From: Sequoia sempervirens
Lineage: Eukaryota; Streptophyta; Pinopsida; Cupressales; Cupressaceae
Direction of reading: 5' to 3'
Assembly (NCBI GenBank): GCA_007258455.2
Contig: VDFB02254929.1
Coordinates: forward strand, 62,001-126,000
Length of the DNA stretch: 64,000 bases
In this document: positions 24,814 through 35,915 of the stretch, piece after piece
How the letters are laid out: every line of letters starts with the position of its first letter
How positions within the stretch are numbered: position 1 is the first letter of the stretch
Program-made: the position numbers and the translations under genes
The notes under the pieces: generated by a model
Told to the model about the DNA's origin: nothing
What the model saw: only the letters and a program-made list of their open reading frames with translations
The model's database searches: none

Positions 24814-26216
24814 ATGCAAACAAGCCGAAGAACTCAAAGGGCATTGGAGAGAGAAAAGAGGAAACTTGCAACAAGCAACAACTCTACTCCAAACAATACA
24901 GTGAGTGAACAAATGGGAAATGAATTGAGGGCTTTCATGGAGCACAACGAACAAACCACTTAGGCTCTCATGGAGCAAAATGAGAAGACAACACAACTTC
25001 TCTTACAAACCCTTCAAAACATGAACAACACGATCAACACTCTTAGACCTACCCAAACTAATGGGAGGGAAGTCACTTCTAATCATTCTGAAAATAACAA
25101 TAGAACTCCACTAGGGTCAACACCTAGGATAACTAGACCTTCCTTTCTACCTAGGGAGAGACCACCCAGAGAAGAAGAAGAAATTAATACACCAAACCAA
25201 AATTTAAATGACTTGGCCATAGCCTATTCAAGACTAGACCTTGAAGTTAAGAGAGACATCCCCTTTAGGGAATATTGTGAAGCTAGAAAAAGAAGTAACC
25301 CTAGAAGAGAGAGGGGTCAACCTAATAAAAACTTAAAAACCATGAAGTAGGCAAGATAACTCTCCCTAACTTTGATGGGTCAAGGAAGGCCACCGCCCAC
25401 TCATGCATCCAAAAATTGGATACATATCTATCTCTCAATCCAATGATAGAAGAAGACACTGTCAAATTAGCCATCCTACATTTGGAAAGGGTTGCACACG
25501 ATTGGTGGCACCATGGCTTGATTACCCAAGGCCACCAAAACATAAAAACTTATGATGACTTCACCCAAAAACTCATTGAAAGATTTGACCAAAAACACCC
25601 TGAAAGATATTTTAAAGAATTAACTCAACTAAGACAAGAAGGGACCGTTGAAGACTATGTGGCTGAATTCCAAAGAATTTCAATCATGGTCCCCGGAATT
25701 ACCGAATAAAGACCCACCTATTTATAGAGGGACTATTAGAAGCTATTCGTGGCCTAGCAAGTGCCCTTGATCCCACATCTCTCTAAGATGCAATCTTAAA
25801 AGCCCCGCGACTTGATAAAGGTCACCCCAAAAATATATCAACAAAAGATAAAACCTCCTACAAGAAAGATAGGCACCAAAGTGCCTTTCTTCCTAAAGGT
25901 GAACGAGCAGAAATTAGAAAAAAGAAATTATGTTACAAATGGAAGAAGACATGGGGGCATGGACATGTTTGCAATTGAGAAGAGTATCAAAAGAAAAACT
26001 TGTGCTACAAGTGTAAGGAAAAATGGGAGCCAGGAAATAAGTGTGGGAAAAGAAGCCAAGCACACAACATAGAAGCACCATCCGACGAAGAAATATGGGA
26101 AGAAGAAGAAGAAAACCCAAATAAAAGAAGAAAATGCGAGGAGGAAGAACATGGAACTTTAGCTGCAATTTCAAAAGTATCCAAGCATCACCCTTTTCGG
26201 ATTAGGGGTGTTCTTA
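24814..26216 (+). pseudogene. Element B gag (broken)
   Basis: A likely start ATG at 24814 begins MQTSRRTQRALEREKRKL. An in-frame TAG at 24961 (CAG in an ancestor, by context) and a frame change near 25350 break it. The gag core at 25416-25709 has AHDWWHHGLITQGHQN, FTQKLIERF and TVEDYVAEFQRIS. A zinc knuckle CYKCKEKWEPGNKC (C-x2-C-x9-C with Trp, the chromovirus variant) is at about 26003-26045, with an acidic EEEEEN tail after it. The reading stops at FRIRGVL, where the hAT-like element has inserted. The protease resumes at 28195. Confidence 0.85.
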
Positions 26217-28194
26217 TATAGCAGCAAAAATCTTTTGGGGAAAAAATCGGCAAACCAAAAGTATCTAAGATTTTTTGAAAAAATTGGATTAAAAAAAAAC
26301 GTAAAAAATTGTAGAACAAGAGAAAAAAGCTATTTTTTAAAAATTGAAAGGCATTTCCATAGCATAGAGATATAAAGAGCAAATAAAATAAAGAGTTTTA
26401 ACTAATGAATTGTAGAAAATAGATTTTTGTAGTTTATATTCATATCGCTGATTACATTGCATTTCACATCTTTCAAACTCAAAGCATTACTTCACATTGC
26501 ATAACCGATAACTAGATGTTGATAGATGACAAAATTTCAATTACAATATAGTTTTTTACAAAGTCAGCCTAAGTAGTTATGCAATTACTTCACATTGCAT
26601 ATCTAATAACTAGGAGCAGCTGCCAATTGCATTTGCTTGTCATGGCATTCCATAAGACCACATTTTTGAGGCATTTTTTCTAACAGTTCACTGCCTTGTC
26701 TATGCTACCACATTTTTCATACATGTCTACCAAAACATTTTATCAAATAGTTCACTGCCTTGCTGCTATGGCGAAAAGCCTAAAACAGGTGCTTTCGAAC
26801 AAGCTATGAATGCATGGAAAAAATCTATCAAAGCATAATAGTAAGCAATAGCATAGACAACACAATGAACTGTTTGAAAAAATACCTCAAAGATATGTGA
26901 TCTCATGGTGATGGAATGCCATGACAAGCCATAGACAAGGCAGTGAATTGTTTGAAAAAATGCCTCAAAGATATGTGATCTCATGGTGATGTATTGCCAT
27001 GACAAGCCATAGACAAGGCAGAGAACTGTTTGAAAAAATGCCTCAAAGAAATGTGGTCTCATGGCGATGGAATGCCATGACAATCCATAGCAATTTGCTT
27101 GTCATGGCATTCCATCACCATGAGACCACATTTCTGAGGTATTTTTTCAAACAGTTCACTGCCTTCTCTATGCTACCACATTTTTCATACATGTCTACCA
27201 AAGCATTTTATCAAACAGTTCACTGCCTTGCTGCTATGGCTAAAAGGCTAAAACAGGTGCTTCCAAACAAGCTATGGATGCTTGGAAAAAATCTATCAAA
27301 GCATAATAGTAAGCAATAGCATAGACAAAGCAGTGAACTGTTTGAAAAAATGCCTCAAAGAATATGTGGTCTCATGGTGATGGAATGCCATGACAAGCCA
27401 TAGACAAGGCAGTGAACTGTTTGAAAAAATGTCTCAAAGAAATGTGGTCTCATGGTGATGGAATGCCATGACAATCCATAGCATATGGATTGTCATGAAA
27501 TGTCTTAAAGAAATGTGGTCTCATGGTGATGGAATGCCATGACAATCCATAGAGACCATTTTTTCATTTTCAAACAGTTCACTGCCTTGCCTATCCTACC
27601 ATATTTTTCATACATGTCTACCAAAGCATTTTATCAAACAATTCACTATCTTGCTGCTATGGATAAAAGCTTAAAAAATCTATCAAAGCATAATAGTAAG
27701 CAATAGCATAGACAAGGCAGTGAACTGTTTGAAAAAATGCCTCAAAGAGATGTGGTCTTATGGTGATGGAATGCCATGACAAATTCCATCACCATGAGAC
27801 CACATCTTTTTGAGGCATTTTTTCAAACAGTTCACTGCCTTGTCTATGCTACCACATTTTTCATACATGTCTACCAAAGCATTTTATCAAATAGTTCATT
27901 GCCTTGCTGCTATGGCTAAAAGCCTAAAACAGGTGCTTTCAAACAAGCTATGGATGCTTGGAATTTTTTATCAAAGCATAATAGTAAGCAACAAGCAATG
28001 GTCTGATAGTTTTTTTCGTGCAAAAATCAACACGATTTTATTCACGTTTTGCGATTTTGCAATTTGAAATGGGAAAAAATTGTTGACCAAAAGGTCAATG
28101 ATTTTTTCAAAAAATCGGGGAAAAAATCGTCTAGCTTGCCGATTTTTTTAAAATCACGATTAATCGGGATTTTTTGCAGATTTATGCTTCTATG
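26217..28194. mobile_element. hAT-like non-autonomous DNA transposon carrying PPR-gene fragments
   Basis: A roughly 1,978-bp insert between gag and protease of element B. The target GTTCTTA is duplicated at 26210-26216 and 28195-28201 (7 bp perfect, 8 bp with one mismatch). The ends form imperfect terminal inverted repeats: TATAGCAGCAAAAATCT on the left against CATAGAAGCATAAATCT on the complementary right, 14 of 17 matching. Subterminal AAAAAATCGG/CCGATTTTTT words fit non-autonomous hAT elements. No transposase is present. The interior (26635-28000) is built from repeated pieces of a pentatricopeptide-repeat (PPR) gene in both orientations, such as ELFEKMPQRNVVSW and LVDMYEKCGSIDKA. The superfamily call is an inference from the ends and the duplication length. 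Confidence 0.7.
26635..28000. repeat. Inverted and tandem PPR-fragment modules (hairpin-forming)
   Basis: At least four modules repeat one pattern. A left arm running GCTTGTCATGGCATTCC... to ...TCTATGCTA is followed by a spacer and then its reverse complement, TAGCATAGAC... to ...GACAAGC. Module 1 pairs 26635-26707 with 26849-26929. Module 2 pairs 27097-27175 with 27317-27398 around a 141-bp loop. Weaker modules follow at about 27560-27785 and 27785-28000. The right arm is also tandemly repeated at a 78-bp period (26930-27085). Arms translate to degraded PPR motifs with frameshifts (FEKMPQRNVVSW, DMYEKCGSID), so no protein is expected. A transcript would fold into long hairpins. Confidence 0.75.
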
Positions 28195-28602
28195 GTTCTT
28201 AAAGGGCAAAAGGTAACTGCCATTGTGGATTGTGGGGCTACCCACAACTTTACCAACGAAAATTTGGCCACAAGAATGAACTTAGAAACAAAAGATTTTA
28301 AGGGCTTTAATGTATCCTTGGCTGATGGATCTACCACATGTACCAAGAAGATTGCAGAACTATGTCTCACATTGGGAAAGCATCCAATCAAGGAAGATTT
28401 CTATGTTGTAAACATGGGGGACATTGATGTAATTATGGGCGTCTCATGGCTGCACTCTTTGGGACGTTTTTACCTAGACTTCCCAAAATTGGAACTTTGT
28501 TTTCAACATAACGGACAAGAAGTCCTCTTACAAGGATTATTCGATGGATCCCCAACAGTAGTCTCATCCAAAAGAGGTTTTCTACTAGATATGGTTAAGT
28601 AG
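28195..28602 (+). pseudogene. Element B protease
   Basis: A retropepsin-like domain resumes right after the hAT insertion with LKGQKVTAIVDCGATHNFTNENL. The active-site loop reads D-C-G-A-T rather than D-S/T-G, which keeps the catalytic aspartate. The C-terminal half has DIDVIMGVSWLHSLG, the usual flap-to-helix region. The frame is open from the insertion junction to a stop at 28600-28602 and was part of one gag-pol polyprotein. Confidence 0.85.
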
Positions 28603-30070
28603 AATGGGCTGCCCAATGCTTGATCCTTGACAAATCCTCCCCCCAAGGCAAAGCCATACTTGTTGATATACAACCTATCCTTAAGAAACACAAAAAGGTA
28701 TTCAAAAACATTCCACTAGGCCTTCCTCCCAAAAGAGGTTTTGAACACATCATAGAACTTGAAAAAGGAGCTAAACTCGTAATCACTACACCTTATAGGC
28801 ACCCCCAAAAATTTAAGGAAGAAATAGAAAAAACTATTAATGAGCTTTTCGAAATAGGTCATATTCAACCAAGTTCAAGTCCCTTTGCATCCTCAATGGT
28901 ATTAGTGAAAAAGAAGGATGGTACTATGAGAATGTGTATAGATTATAGAGCCTTGAACAAAAAGACTATAAAAAAAGTTACCTTATTCCAAGAATTGATG
29001 AACTGCATGGTGCAAAATACTTTTCTAAGATTGACTTACGATCTGGTTACCATCAAATTAGAATGAGGAAATAAGATATCCCTAAAATAGCTTTTTGATG
29101 TCATTATTGACATTTTGAATTTTCGGTCCTACCTTTTGGTTTAACCAATGCACCAACAACATTCCAATCATGCATGACCATATATTCAAGAAACAACTAA
29201 GGAGGTTCCTACTAATATTCTTTGATGACATTTTGATTTATAGCAAAACATGGGAAGAACACCTTAAGCATATTGATGAAGTCTTTGGAATTCTTGAGCA
29301 GGAATCACTATATGCCAAAGCCTCCAAATGTGAATTTGGATTAGAAGAGATCCTATATTTAGGACATAAAATCAATGCCCAAGGAAGTAAGTGTGAAAGA
29401 GGAAAAAATCAAAGCCATCAAAGAATGGCCAAAACCAAGAACTCTAACCCGTCTAAGGGGATTTGTGGGCTTATGTAGTTACTACTAACGATTTGTCAAA
29501 GGATTTTCCAAAATTGCTGCCCCACTCACGGACTTAACAAAAAAAGGAGCTTTTGTATGGAATGAAGTAGCCCAACAAGCTTTTGAAAACCTTAAGGAGA
29601 TAATGAGTTCTTTCCCCGTTCTAGCGATCCCTGATTTTACATTGCCATTCGAGCTAGAGTGTGATGCATCCGGGGAAGGCATTGGACCAGTACTTATGCA
29701 AAAGAACACCCAATTGCATTCGAAAGTTGCAAACTCCTTGAAGCTGAAAAACATTACTCCATTTACGACAAAGAAATGCTAGCTATTATGCATGCACTAG
29801 CCAAATTTAGATAGTATCTGGTTTGTGGGAAGTTTATTGTTAAAACTGATCACAACTTAAGGTTTTCCCTAAATCAAAAAGATCTAAATGATCATCAACA
29901 AAAATGGGTCAGCAAGTTACAAGCTTATAACTTTGACATAGAATACTTGAAGGGAAAGAACAACATTGTAGCTGATGCACTATCCCGCAAACCCTACTTA
30001 TGCTCCATAACAAGCATTTTTGCGGAATGGAAGAACTCAATCATTGCTGAATATGCCAAAGATTTACATG
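28603..30070 (+). pseudogene. Element B reverse transcriptase-RNase H (broken)
   Basis: RT opens with [20 protein letters not shown], then [20 protein letters not shown] (28620-29066). After a frame change come [16 protein letters not shown] and the catalytic loop LIFFDDILIYSKTWEEHLK (29170-29478, both Asp kept), then KASKCEFGLEEILYLGHK. RNase H follows at 29485-30000 with LPFELECDASGEG, YDKEMLAIMHALAKF and IEYLKGKNNIVADALS spread over several frames. At least four frameshifts or stops. Confidence 0.88.
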
Positions 30071-31491
30071 TCTACAAAATGAAGAATACAAGGTAGTGGA
30101 AGAACTCATTCTATACAAAGATAGGATATATCTAGTACCATGGTCAAAGATAAAGGAGATCATTAGAGAATACCATGACAATCCCTTTGTTGGACACCTA
30201 GGATATTACAAAACCTATAAGCAAGTAAGGGAGAAATATTCTTGGAAAGGTCTCAAGAAAGACATCTTAAAACATGTTCAAGAATGCACGACTTGCCAAA
30301 GGAACAAGGCAAAACAAACCTATCCAATAGGTCTCCTACAATCCCTACCTATACCTAATCCAAAATGTCAAAGTGTCTCCATGGATTTCATAACCGGGCT
30401 TCCCAAAGTGCAAGGCAAAGATTGCATATACGTAGTGGTGGACCGCCTTACCAAGTATGCACACTTCATTGCAATATCCACAAACTATAGGGTTCCTCAA
30501 GTAGTTGATGTTTTCTTCAAGGAGATTTTTAGATTACATGGCCTACCTAGAAACATAGTTAGTGATAGAGACAACTGATTCCTTAGCATGTTTTGGCAAG
30601 AACTCTTCTGACTAGCAAGATTAGATCTCATGCCTAATACAAGTTACCATCTCCAAACTGATGGATAGACGAAAATTGTAAACAAATGGGTGGAAGGATA
30701 CTTAAGGAACTATGTTACGAGGCAACAAAATGCATGGATCAAGTGGTTGCACCTTGGGGAACTTTGTTATAACACCGCCCACCATATGTCAATAGGGATG
30801 AGTCCCTTCAAGGCCTTGTGTGGGTATGAGGAAACCTCATTTGGGAACTTAATCCTCCAAGGAAGTCGTGTACCAGGGGCCAAAGATTGTGCAACAAAAT
30901 ATGGACATTATGAATACACTTAAAGATGATCTACATCAAGCACAAAACCAACAAAAGATATATGCTGATAGAAGAAGGACTGAGAGGACATTTTAAGTTG
31001 GGGACTTGGTTTTTCTAAGGCTACAACCCTATAAGCAGTCATCAATCAAGGTAAGTGGAGCCGAGAAGCTTAAACTTAGATTCTATGGACCATACAAGAT
31101 CTTAAGAAGGATAGGAGAGGTTGCCTACGAATTGGAACTACCAGCAAATAGTAGAACCCATAATGTCTTTGATGTGTATCGACTCAAAAAGATGCTGGGA
31201 CAACATGTTATTCCATGTTTAAAATTACCTCCACTCGATGATGAAGGCAAGTTAATTTTGGAACCTGAAACCATTCTTGGTATGCAAGAAAAGAGATTGA
31301 GGAATAAGTCTATTCCTGAGTATCTGGTTAAATGGAAGGTACTACCTACAGAAGACGCCACTTGGGGAGGAGCCGAGATCTTTGATCATCCAAATATAAA
31401 ATTGCTTGAGGACAAGCAATATTGGGAAGGGCGGACTGTCATGCCCTGTCATATTTCAGACACCCATCGCAGCAAAATTGCAAGCATGTAA
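30071..31491 (+). pseudogene. Element B integrase with chromodomain (broken)
   Basis: A zinc-binding HHCC unit at about 30165-30310 (HDNPFVGH, then CTTCQRNK) is followed by the catalytic core with MDFITGLPKVQGKDCIYVVV, DRLTKYAHF and NIVSDRDN. A stop at 30577 and frame changes break the rest (YVTRQQNAWIKWLHLGEL at 30690-30923). The last frame (31006-31491) has VFLRLQPYKQSS and KLKLRFYGPYKILRRIGEVA. It ends with a chromodomain, EYLVKWKVLPTEDATWGG. The open frame crosses the 3' LTR start at 31437 and stops at 31491 inside the LTR. The polypurine-rich ATTGGGAAGGGCGGAC lies within the coding sequence. Confidence 0.88.
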
Positions 31492-33842
31492 TGAAAAGAC
31501 CGCTGCTAGGCAAGGCTAATTAATTGAATAACAATTAGTCAAGGGCGGTGACTACAAAAGGTTATAATTAATACTTAACAAAAGTCTTAAGGCAGCGATC
31601 AGGTTTTAGAGGGACATGTCCCTTACCAAGGGAAGGATATGATAAAAAGATATGTCTTTTCCCCCACAAGGGAGGATATAAAAGGAGAAACATTTCAAAG
31701 GGAGAATCATCATTGAAGAAGACCAAAAAATAGAAATCTGCATTCAGAAAAGCAACAACTATCAATACAATAAGTGATTGGTATGCATTTGATTGTATAT
31801 GCATTTAATGTATAATCTTGGTAGGCATATAAATTTATATATAGCTAATTTCACAATGACTAATATGCAAAAGGAGAGAAATGTTATGTCTAAATTGGTA
31901 AATAAGGATGTAAGAACCCTACTGGTTCAAACTGTTGCTGAGTGATGAATGTTTGTTTGTGTTTTGGTGGTTTTGCAATTTTTTTGTGCTTTTTTGAATA
32001 ATATATGATTTTTTGGTATTTTTGAAATATAAGCCAGGCAATGACAAATGCAAGAAAATATACAGTTAATCGAAACAATTGGAAATATAAAGAGGCTGCA
32101 AGTGATATTTATTATTTAGAGAATATTTACAAGCTTTTATTTCAACTTTGCATACCCAGAATCCAAGAATATTAATTCTTGAAAATCTAGAAGCGACTGC
32201 AGCCAAGAATAGGTTTGGTAAAGTAATCGATTTGCTGCTATGATGAAGTTGTCGACCTTGAAAACTATACAAAATGCCTTTATTGAAGAAGGCGTCCAAA
32301 ATGGTGAAGACGTGTGCACAAATGACCTTGGAGTCAACACATGTGGCTAAGAGGGAGTACGGCTGCTATAGGTATAGCAATACGACCTTGGTATCTATGC
32401 CAATAATGATGATAAATGCTGCCACAAAGGAATCTGCCCTTCACAATGAAATTCAGTCTCAAACCCTTGATGAATCTCCACAATTATGCTCTGTTTTGAC
32501 CTCTAAAGTGAAGCCAAATCTCATAGGCAATCTTCAACTGGTCTTTCACAACCTCAGAATGCACAAACTTCAAAGCAGCTACGCTCTCCAAAGCTGATAA
32601 TGGTAGAAAAAGCTGCAACCCTAGGTTTCTTCTTCTCCACAACATAAATCTTCAAAACTAAATATCAAAATCCTGAATGAATGAATAATAGCTTTGGTTG
32701 ATCCCTTTTATAATTTCTCCAAGAAGAGGTTGATCCTCTAGAAGCTTCTTTTAAATCATTTAAAATAATATTAAATGTGCACTTTATCACTTTATAAAAT
32801 ATTTCCTTAAAGTAGGCACCCATTTAATTAATCATTTAATGTACTTTAAGTCATTAAATGGCCCCCTTTAGACATAAAGTTATAATATAACTTTATAATA
32901 TGCTTTTAATGATTAATTATTATTGAAGTCACCTTTAATAATAATTAAATGATATAACTTGCACATTAATCCTTATTTCGCTAAGCCAATTGAAAGCTGG
33001 GATCAACACTGCTTCCACAACCCATCTAGGTGCCTTACTATAAATAGTAACACGAGATTCTCTTGACCTGTTGACTTACTATAAATAGTAAGTGTGTGAA
33101 ACTGAGTCCTGAATCACCTAACGAAGGCCAATCTTGAACCAAACTGAGCTCTAGAGAAGAAAACACACTGATATCTGCCAAACAAGACCCTCTAACCATC
33201 TGCATTAGCCTACGAGGGTTAGCTAATAAGCCAAACCATCTTTGAAATTGGAACAAGCTAAAAAGGGGACATTACAAAGGAAATAGTAAATTTATTTATA
33301 TAATTATAATCTACATCCTTTTCTTTAAGCAATCATGTGTAGGGTTGGCAAGGAAACATGTTAGGGAAGGGTGGTATAGGTTCTCACAATGTAAGTACAC
33401 CACCCTAGGTTGGATGGAGTTGTCTTGGTTGGATGTTCCTGCCACTTGGGGTAGGGGGTATGAGTGCACCCTTGGGCTTAATTGTGATGAATAGTGTATA
33501 GGTTCTCACAGTGTAAGTACACCACCCTACGTTGGATGGAATTGTCTTGGTATGAGCATGCCCTTGGGCTTACTTGTGATGAGTAGTTTTTCTGGTGCCC
33601 TATCATGTGTTTCCCTCCAATCCCTACCATGATTGGTTATTAGAAAAGACTCTATAGATAGGATTCAAGTTTAAGTTGTTATTCATTATTTGATAAATGT
33701 TAATAGTTCATTAACTTCATTTATTGTTAAGTTCAATATTTATTATATAATTTACTATGGAATAGTATTTGTAAAACAATTTTATGCCATGTAAGTGTCA
33801 CTTAAGGCAAATTCAGGCACACTCCAAGTAGGGGACATTACA
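31437..33842 (+). repeat. Element B 3' LTR, split by a solo LTR
   Basis: The LTR pieces are 31437-31908 and 33277-33842, separated by the insertion at 31909-33276. The second unit of the internal duplication (33374 and 33496) is about 40 bp shorter than in the 5' LTR. It ends GGGGACATTACA, followed by the ATAAG target duplication. Confidence 0.88.
31909..33276. mobile_element. Solo LTR (TGTAAGAACCC...GGGGACATTACA), TSD AAGGA
   Basis: The 1,368-bp insert in element B's 3' LTR is flanked by perfect duplications AAGGA (31904-31908 and 33277-33281). The right end shares TTAGCCTACGAGG and AAAAGGGGACATTACA with the solo LTR at 12653-14197, so it is probably the same family. No internal coding domains or primer-binding site. 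Confidence 0.88.
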
Positions 33843-34225
33843 ATAAGGTTAAGGTTGGTGTACTCCTAACCTTAGTAGACAACTAGGGTTTTCATCCTAG
33901 TAGTCTACCTTAGGAATTTATCCCAAGGTTTGCATCAATTTCCATCCTAATTACGCCCAGTTAGCAAGACAAATACTTATACATGATCATGCAAGGCGCT
34001 ATGAACAACAGTAGGTTGACCAACATAAAATTTTAATTTATTTTTATTTTATTACAAAATGAGTCGGCCCAACCAGGCATCATATCTTAAAATTTAAATT
34101 TGGTTTTATTTAAATATTTATTTATTATTATTATTTTATATTTAAATATATATTACATAATTTGGTATTGGAAAACACCTTTAGAAATGAGTGTTGGCCA
34201 ACCTAGCTAAGGGAGGGACATGACA

Positions 34226-35430
34226 GATGTAGCTATGCAAACATCTCGATGTGTTGTAGATTCACATTCTTTTCTTTTGTGGCATCACCCAACAACTCAC
34301 TATTATTGTAGTACTATTTACACCATGAATTACTGTCTCATGAAAATTTTTTAGGAACACATTTTTCTTTTCCTCAAATTCCATCTCCAATTCCTTGTTC
34401 ATGCATTCCTCATCTTTATTAAATATTCTGTATAACAACTCTTGGTCGTTGGGTGCAATTTTTTTTTCCCGATTCAATTTCATATGTACTATAAACTCAA
34501 ACAGCATTTCCATCAGCCCCCTTTCACCTTTATATCTATCTATCACAACTTGTATTTCTTCTTCTTTGGCCATTCCATGGTACTCCTCAATGTCCACTTC
34601 CTCTAACAAGCTCTTCACACCAAAAGGTTCTTTGCTGACTTTGTCTTTCATGTCTACTTGCAGCACCATCCTATTGTCATCATGTGCTGTCACTACTTGC
34701 TGTATGTCTCCTATGGCACCTTGTTCACTTTCTGCCATCACTTGCAGTACTTCAGAGTCTCTACTGCCAGTTTATGCATTTGCACATTCAACCCCATTTG
34801 CTATAGGTACTTGCAGCATCTTAGAAATTACTATATCACCACTTGCAGTGTCTTAGAAGTTACTATATCGCCACTTGTAGCTTCACATCTAGGCTCTTTT
34901 GTTGCATCTACTTGCAGCTCTTCAGAGATCTTTTCTACAACATTTGTAGCCTCATATTTAACTTCTCTCAAGAATTCCTTACTTGCTAACAATAATGTTC
35001 TCGGGCTATCTGTCACCTCGTCTTCGGTAGTTGGCAATAGAGTAAAGGTGTTCCTTCTCCCATTTTTGACCAAGGCATAAGTGTTTGACCTGCCATTGTG
35101 GACAGCTGGTCAATCATATTGCCATGTCCTTCGCAAAATTATGTGGCACATGTCCATGGGTATAATGTCACACCACACTTGGTCTTCATAAGTGACAATC
35201 CAAAAATTGACCAAACCCTATTAATTAACTAAAAGTTTATGCTCCTTTTGCAGCCAGGATACTTCATATGGATTTGGACAAGTTACTCTTCTCAGCCCTG
35301 CTTCTTTACCATCTCATGAGAAATTAGATTATCCATACTACCACTGTCAATTATGACCTTGCATAGGATCCCATTGTGGTGGTTTATTGACTGGCATATG
35401 ATGCCCTTGCATCAGAATCCCAAAACGATG
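34226..35430 (-). pseudogene. Element E: truncated Ty3 protease and linker
   Basis: The minus strand at about 35370-35300 has the retropepsin active site CKVIIDSGSMDNLISHEMVK. The downstream block around IIPMDMCHI and TWQYD (35190-35110) is typical of the protease end. An RT-linker-like stretch VKNGRRNTFTLLP (about 35065) and an open frame at 34741-34262 rich in E and K follow. No reverse transcriptase comes next, because the piece stops at element A's LTR edge (34225). This protease type differs from the chromovirus proteases of A, B and D. The 159-codon frame at 34262-34741 has no recognised domain. Confidence 0.65.
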
Positions 35431-35486
35431 TGTGATTTTTAAGAATCTCTGCCAACTAGCCAAATCCAAAGATTTTGTTACCCCTT

Positions 35487-35915
35487 CAATGAAAGAAATC
35501 CACATCAAATTCTTGGGCACAATAATCCATTATCTTTGTAGGCATTAGACTTTAGACCTACATGACCACAAGCTTGCGCATCTAGTCTATTACACAGCTG
35601 TGTGAACTAGCAACAATTCCAATAGCATCTTGACCAGGCTACACCAAATACAAGAAATGCCAATTGCAAAACAATAACCCATGACAAATTTTTCATGGAG
35701 ATTCAGAGACCCACTCAAACTTCAATGAAATAAATCCATAACAAATTCTTGGGCACAATGATCCATTATCTCTGTGGTCTGGATCTACAAGACCACAAGC
35801 TTGCACATCTACTCTATTACACAACTGTGCAAACTAGCAACAATTCCAATAGCATCTTGACCAGGTGGCACCAAATATAAGAAATGCCAATTGCAAAACA
35901 ATAATCAATGCTCTT
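35487..35915. repeat. Two direct copies of a ~190-bp sequence
   Basis: 35487-35695 and 35730-35915 share long near-identical runs (for example CAACAATTCCAATAGCATCT and AAGAAATGCCAATTGCAAAA), about 243 bp apart start to start. On the minus strand they lie just upstream of element E's protease and probably represent a duplicated gag-end segment. Confidence 0.7.

Larger units (their letters stand above)
23703..33842 (+). mobile_element. Chromovirus element B, complete LTR retrotransposon, TSD ATAAG
   Basis: Plus-strand Ty3 chromovirus with both LTRs, primer-binding site, gag, protease, RT, RNase H, integrase, chromodomain and polypurine tract. Perfect target duplications ATAAG lie at 23698-23702 and 33843-33847. 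It inserted into element A's 5' LTR, and the flanking LTR sequence resumes exactly after the duplication. It was itself hit by a hAT-like transposon (26217-28194) and by a solo LTR in its 3' LTR (31909-33276). Coding frames are broken by stops and frameshifts, so it cannot move on its own. Confidence 0.92.
15546..34225 (-). mobile_element. Chromovirus element A (Ty3 LTR retrotransposon), interrupted by nested insertions
   Basis: Minus-strand Ty3 element with two LTRs, a polypurine tract, a tRNA-Met type primer-binding site and the full domain order gag-protease-RT-RNase H-integrase-chromodomain. Its plus-strand left LTR is 15546-16604. Its right LTR runs 22013-34225 but is split by a solo LTR and by the complete element B. 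All coding blocks carry stops and frameshifts, so it is dead. The outside 5-bp flanks (GTTTC on the left, GATGT on the right) do not match. Either the duplication has mutated or the two ends derive from different copies joined by recombination. Confidence 0.85.
22013..34225 (-). repeat. Element A 5' LTR (right end), split by two insertions
   Basis: The LTR survives in three pieces: 22013-22067, about 23032-23702 and 33848-34225. The first gap is the solo LTR at 22068-23026. The second is element B with its ATAAG duplication. The right edge GGGAGGGACATGACA ends at 34225. Rejoined, the pieces align with the intact left LTR at 15546-16604. Confidence 0.8.

Noticed and set aside
26999..27319. Functional PPR protein gene
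   Set aside because: Only isolated motif pieces remain, with stops and frameshifts, arranged in inverted modules inside a transposon.
26635..28000. CRISPR-like array
   Set aside because: The repeats are long, imperfect, in both orientations and without uniform spacers; the context is a plant nuclear transposon.
34395..34856. 153-codon plus-strand open frame
   Set aside because: It is opposite the element E frame at 34262-34741, and its Ser/Thr/Cys/Ile-rich composition is that of an antisense shadow.
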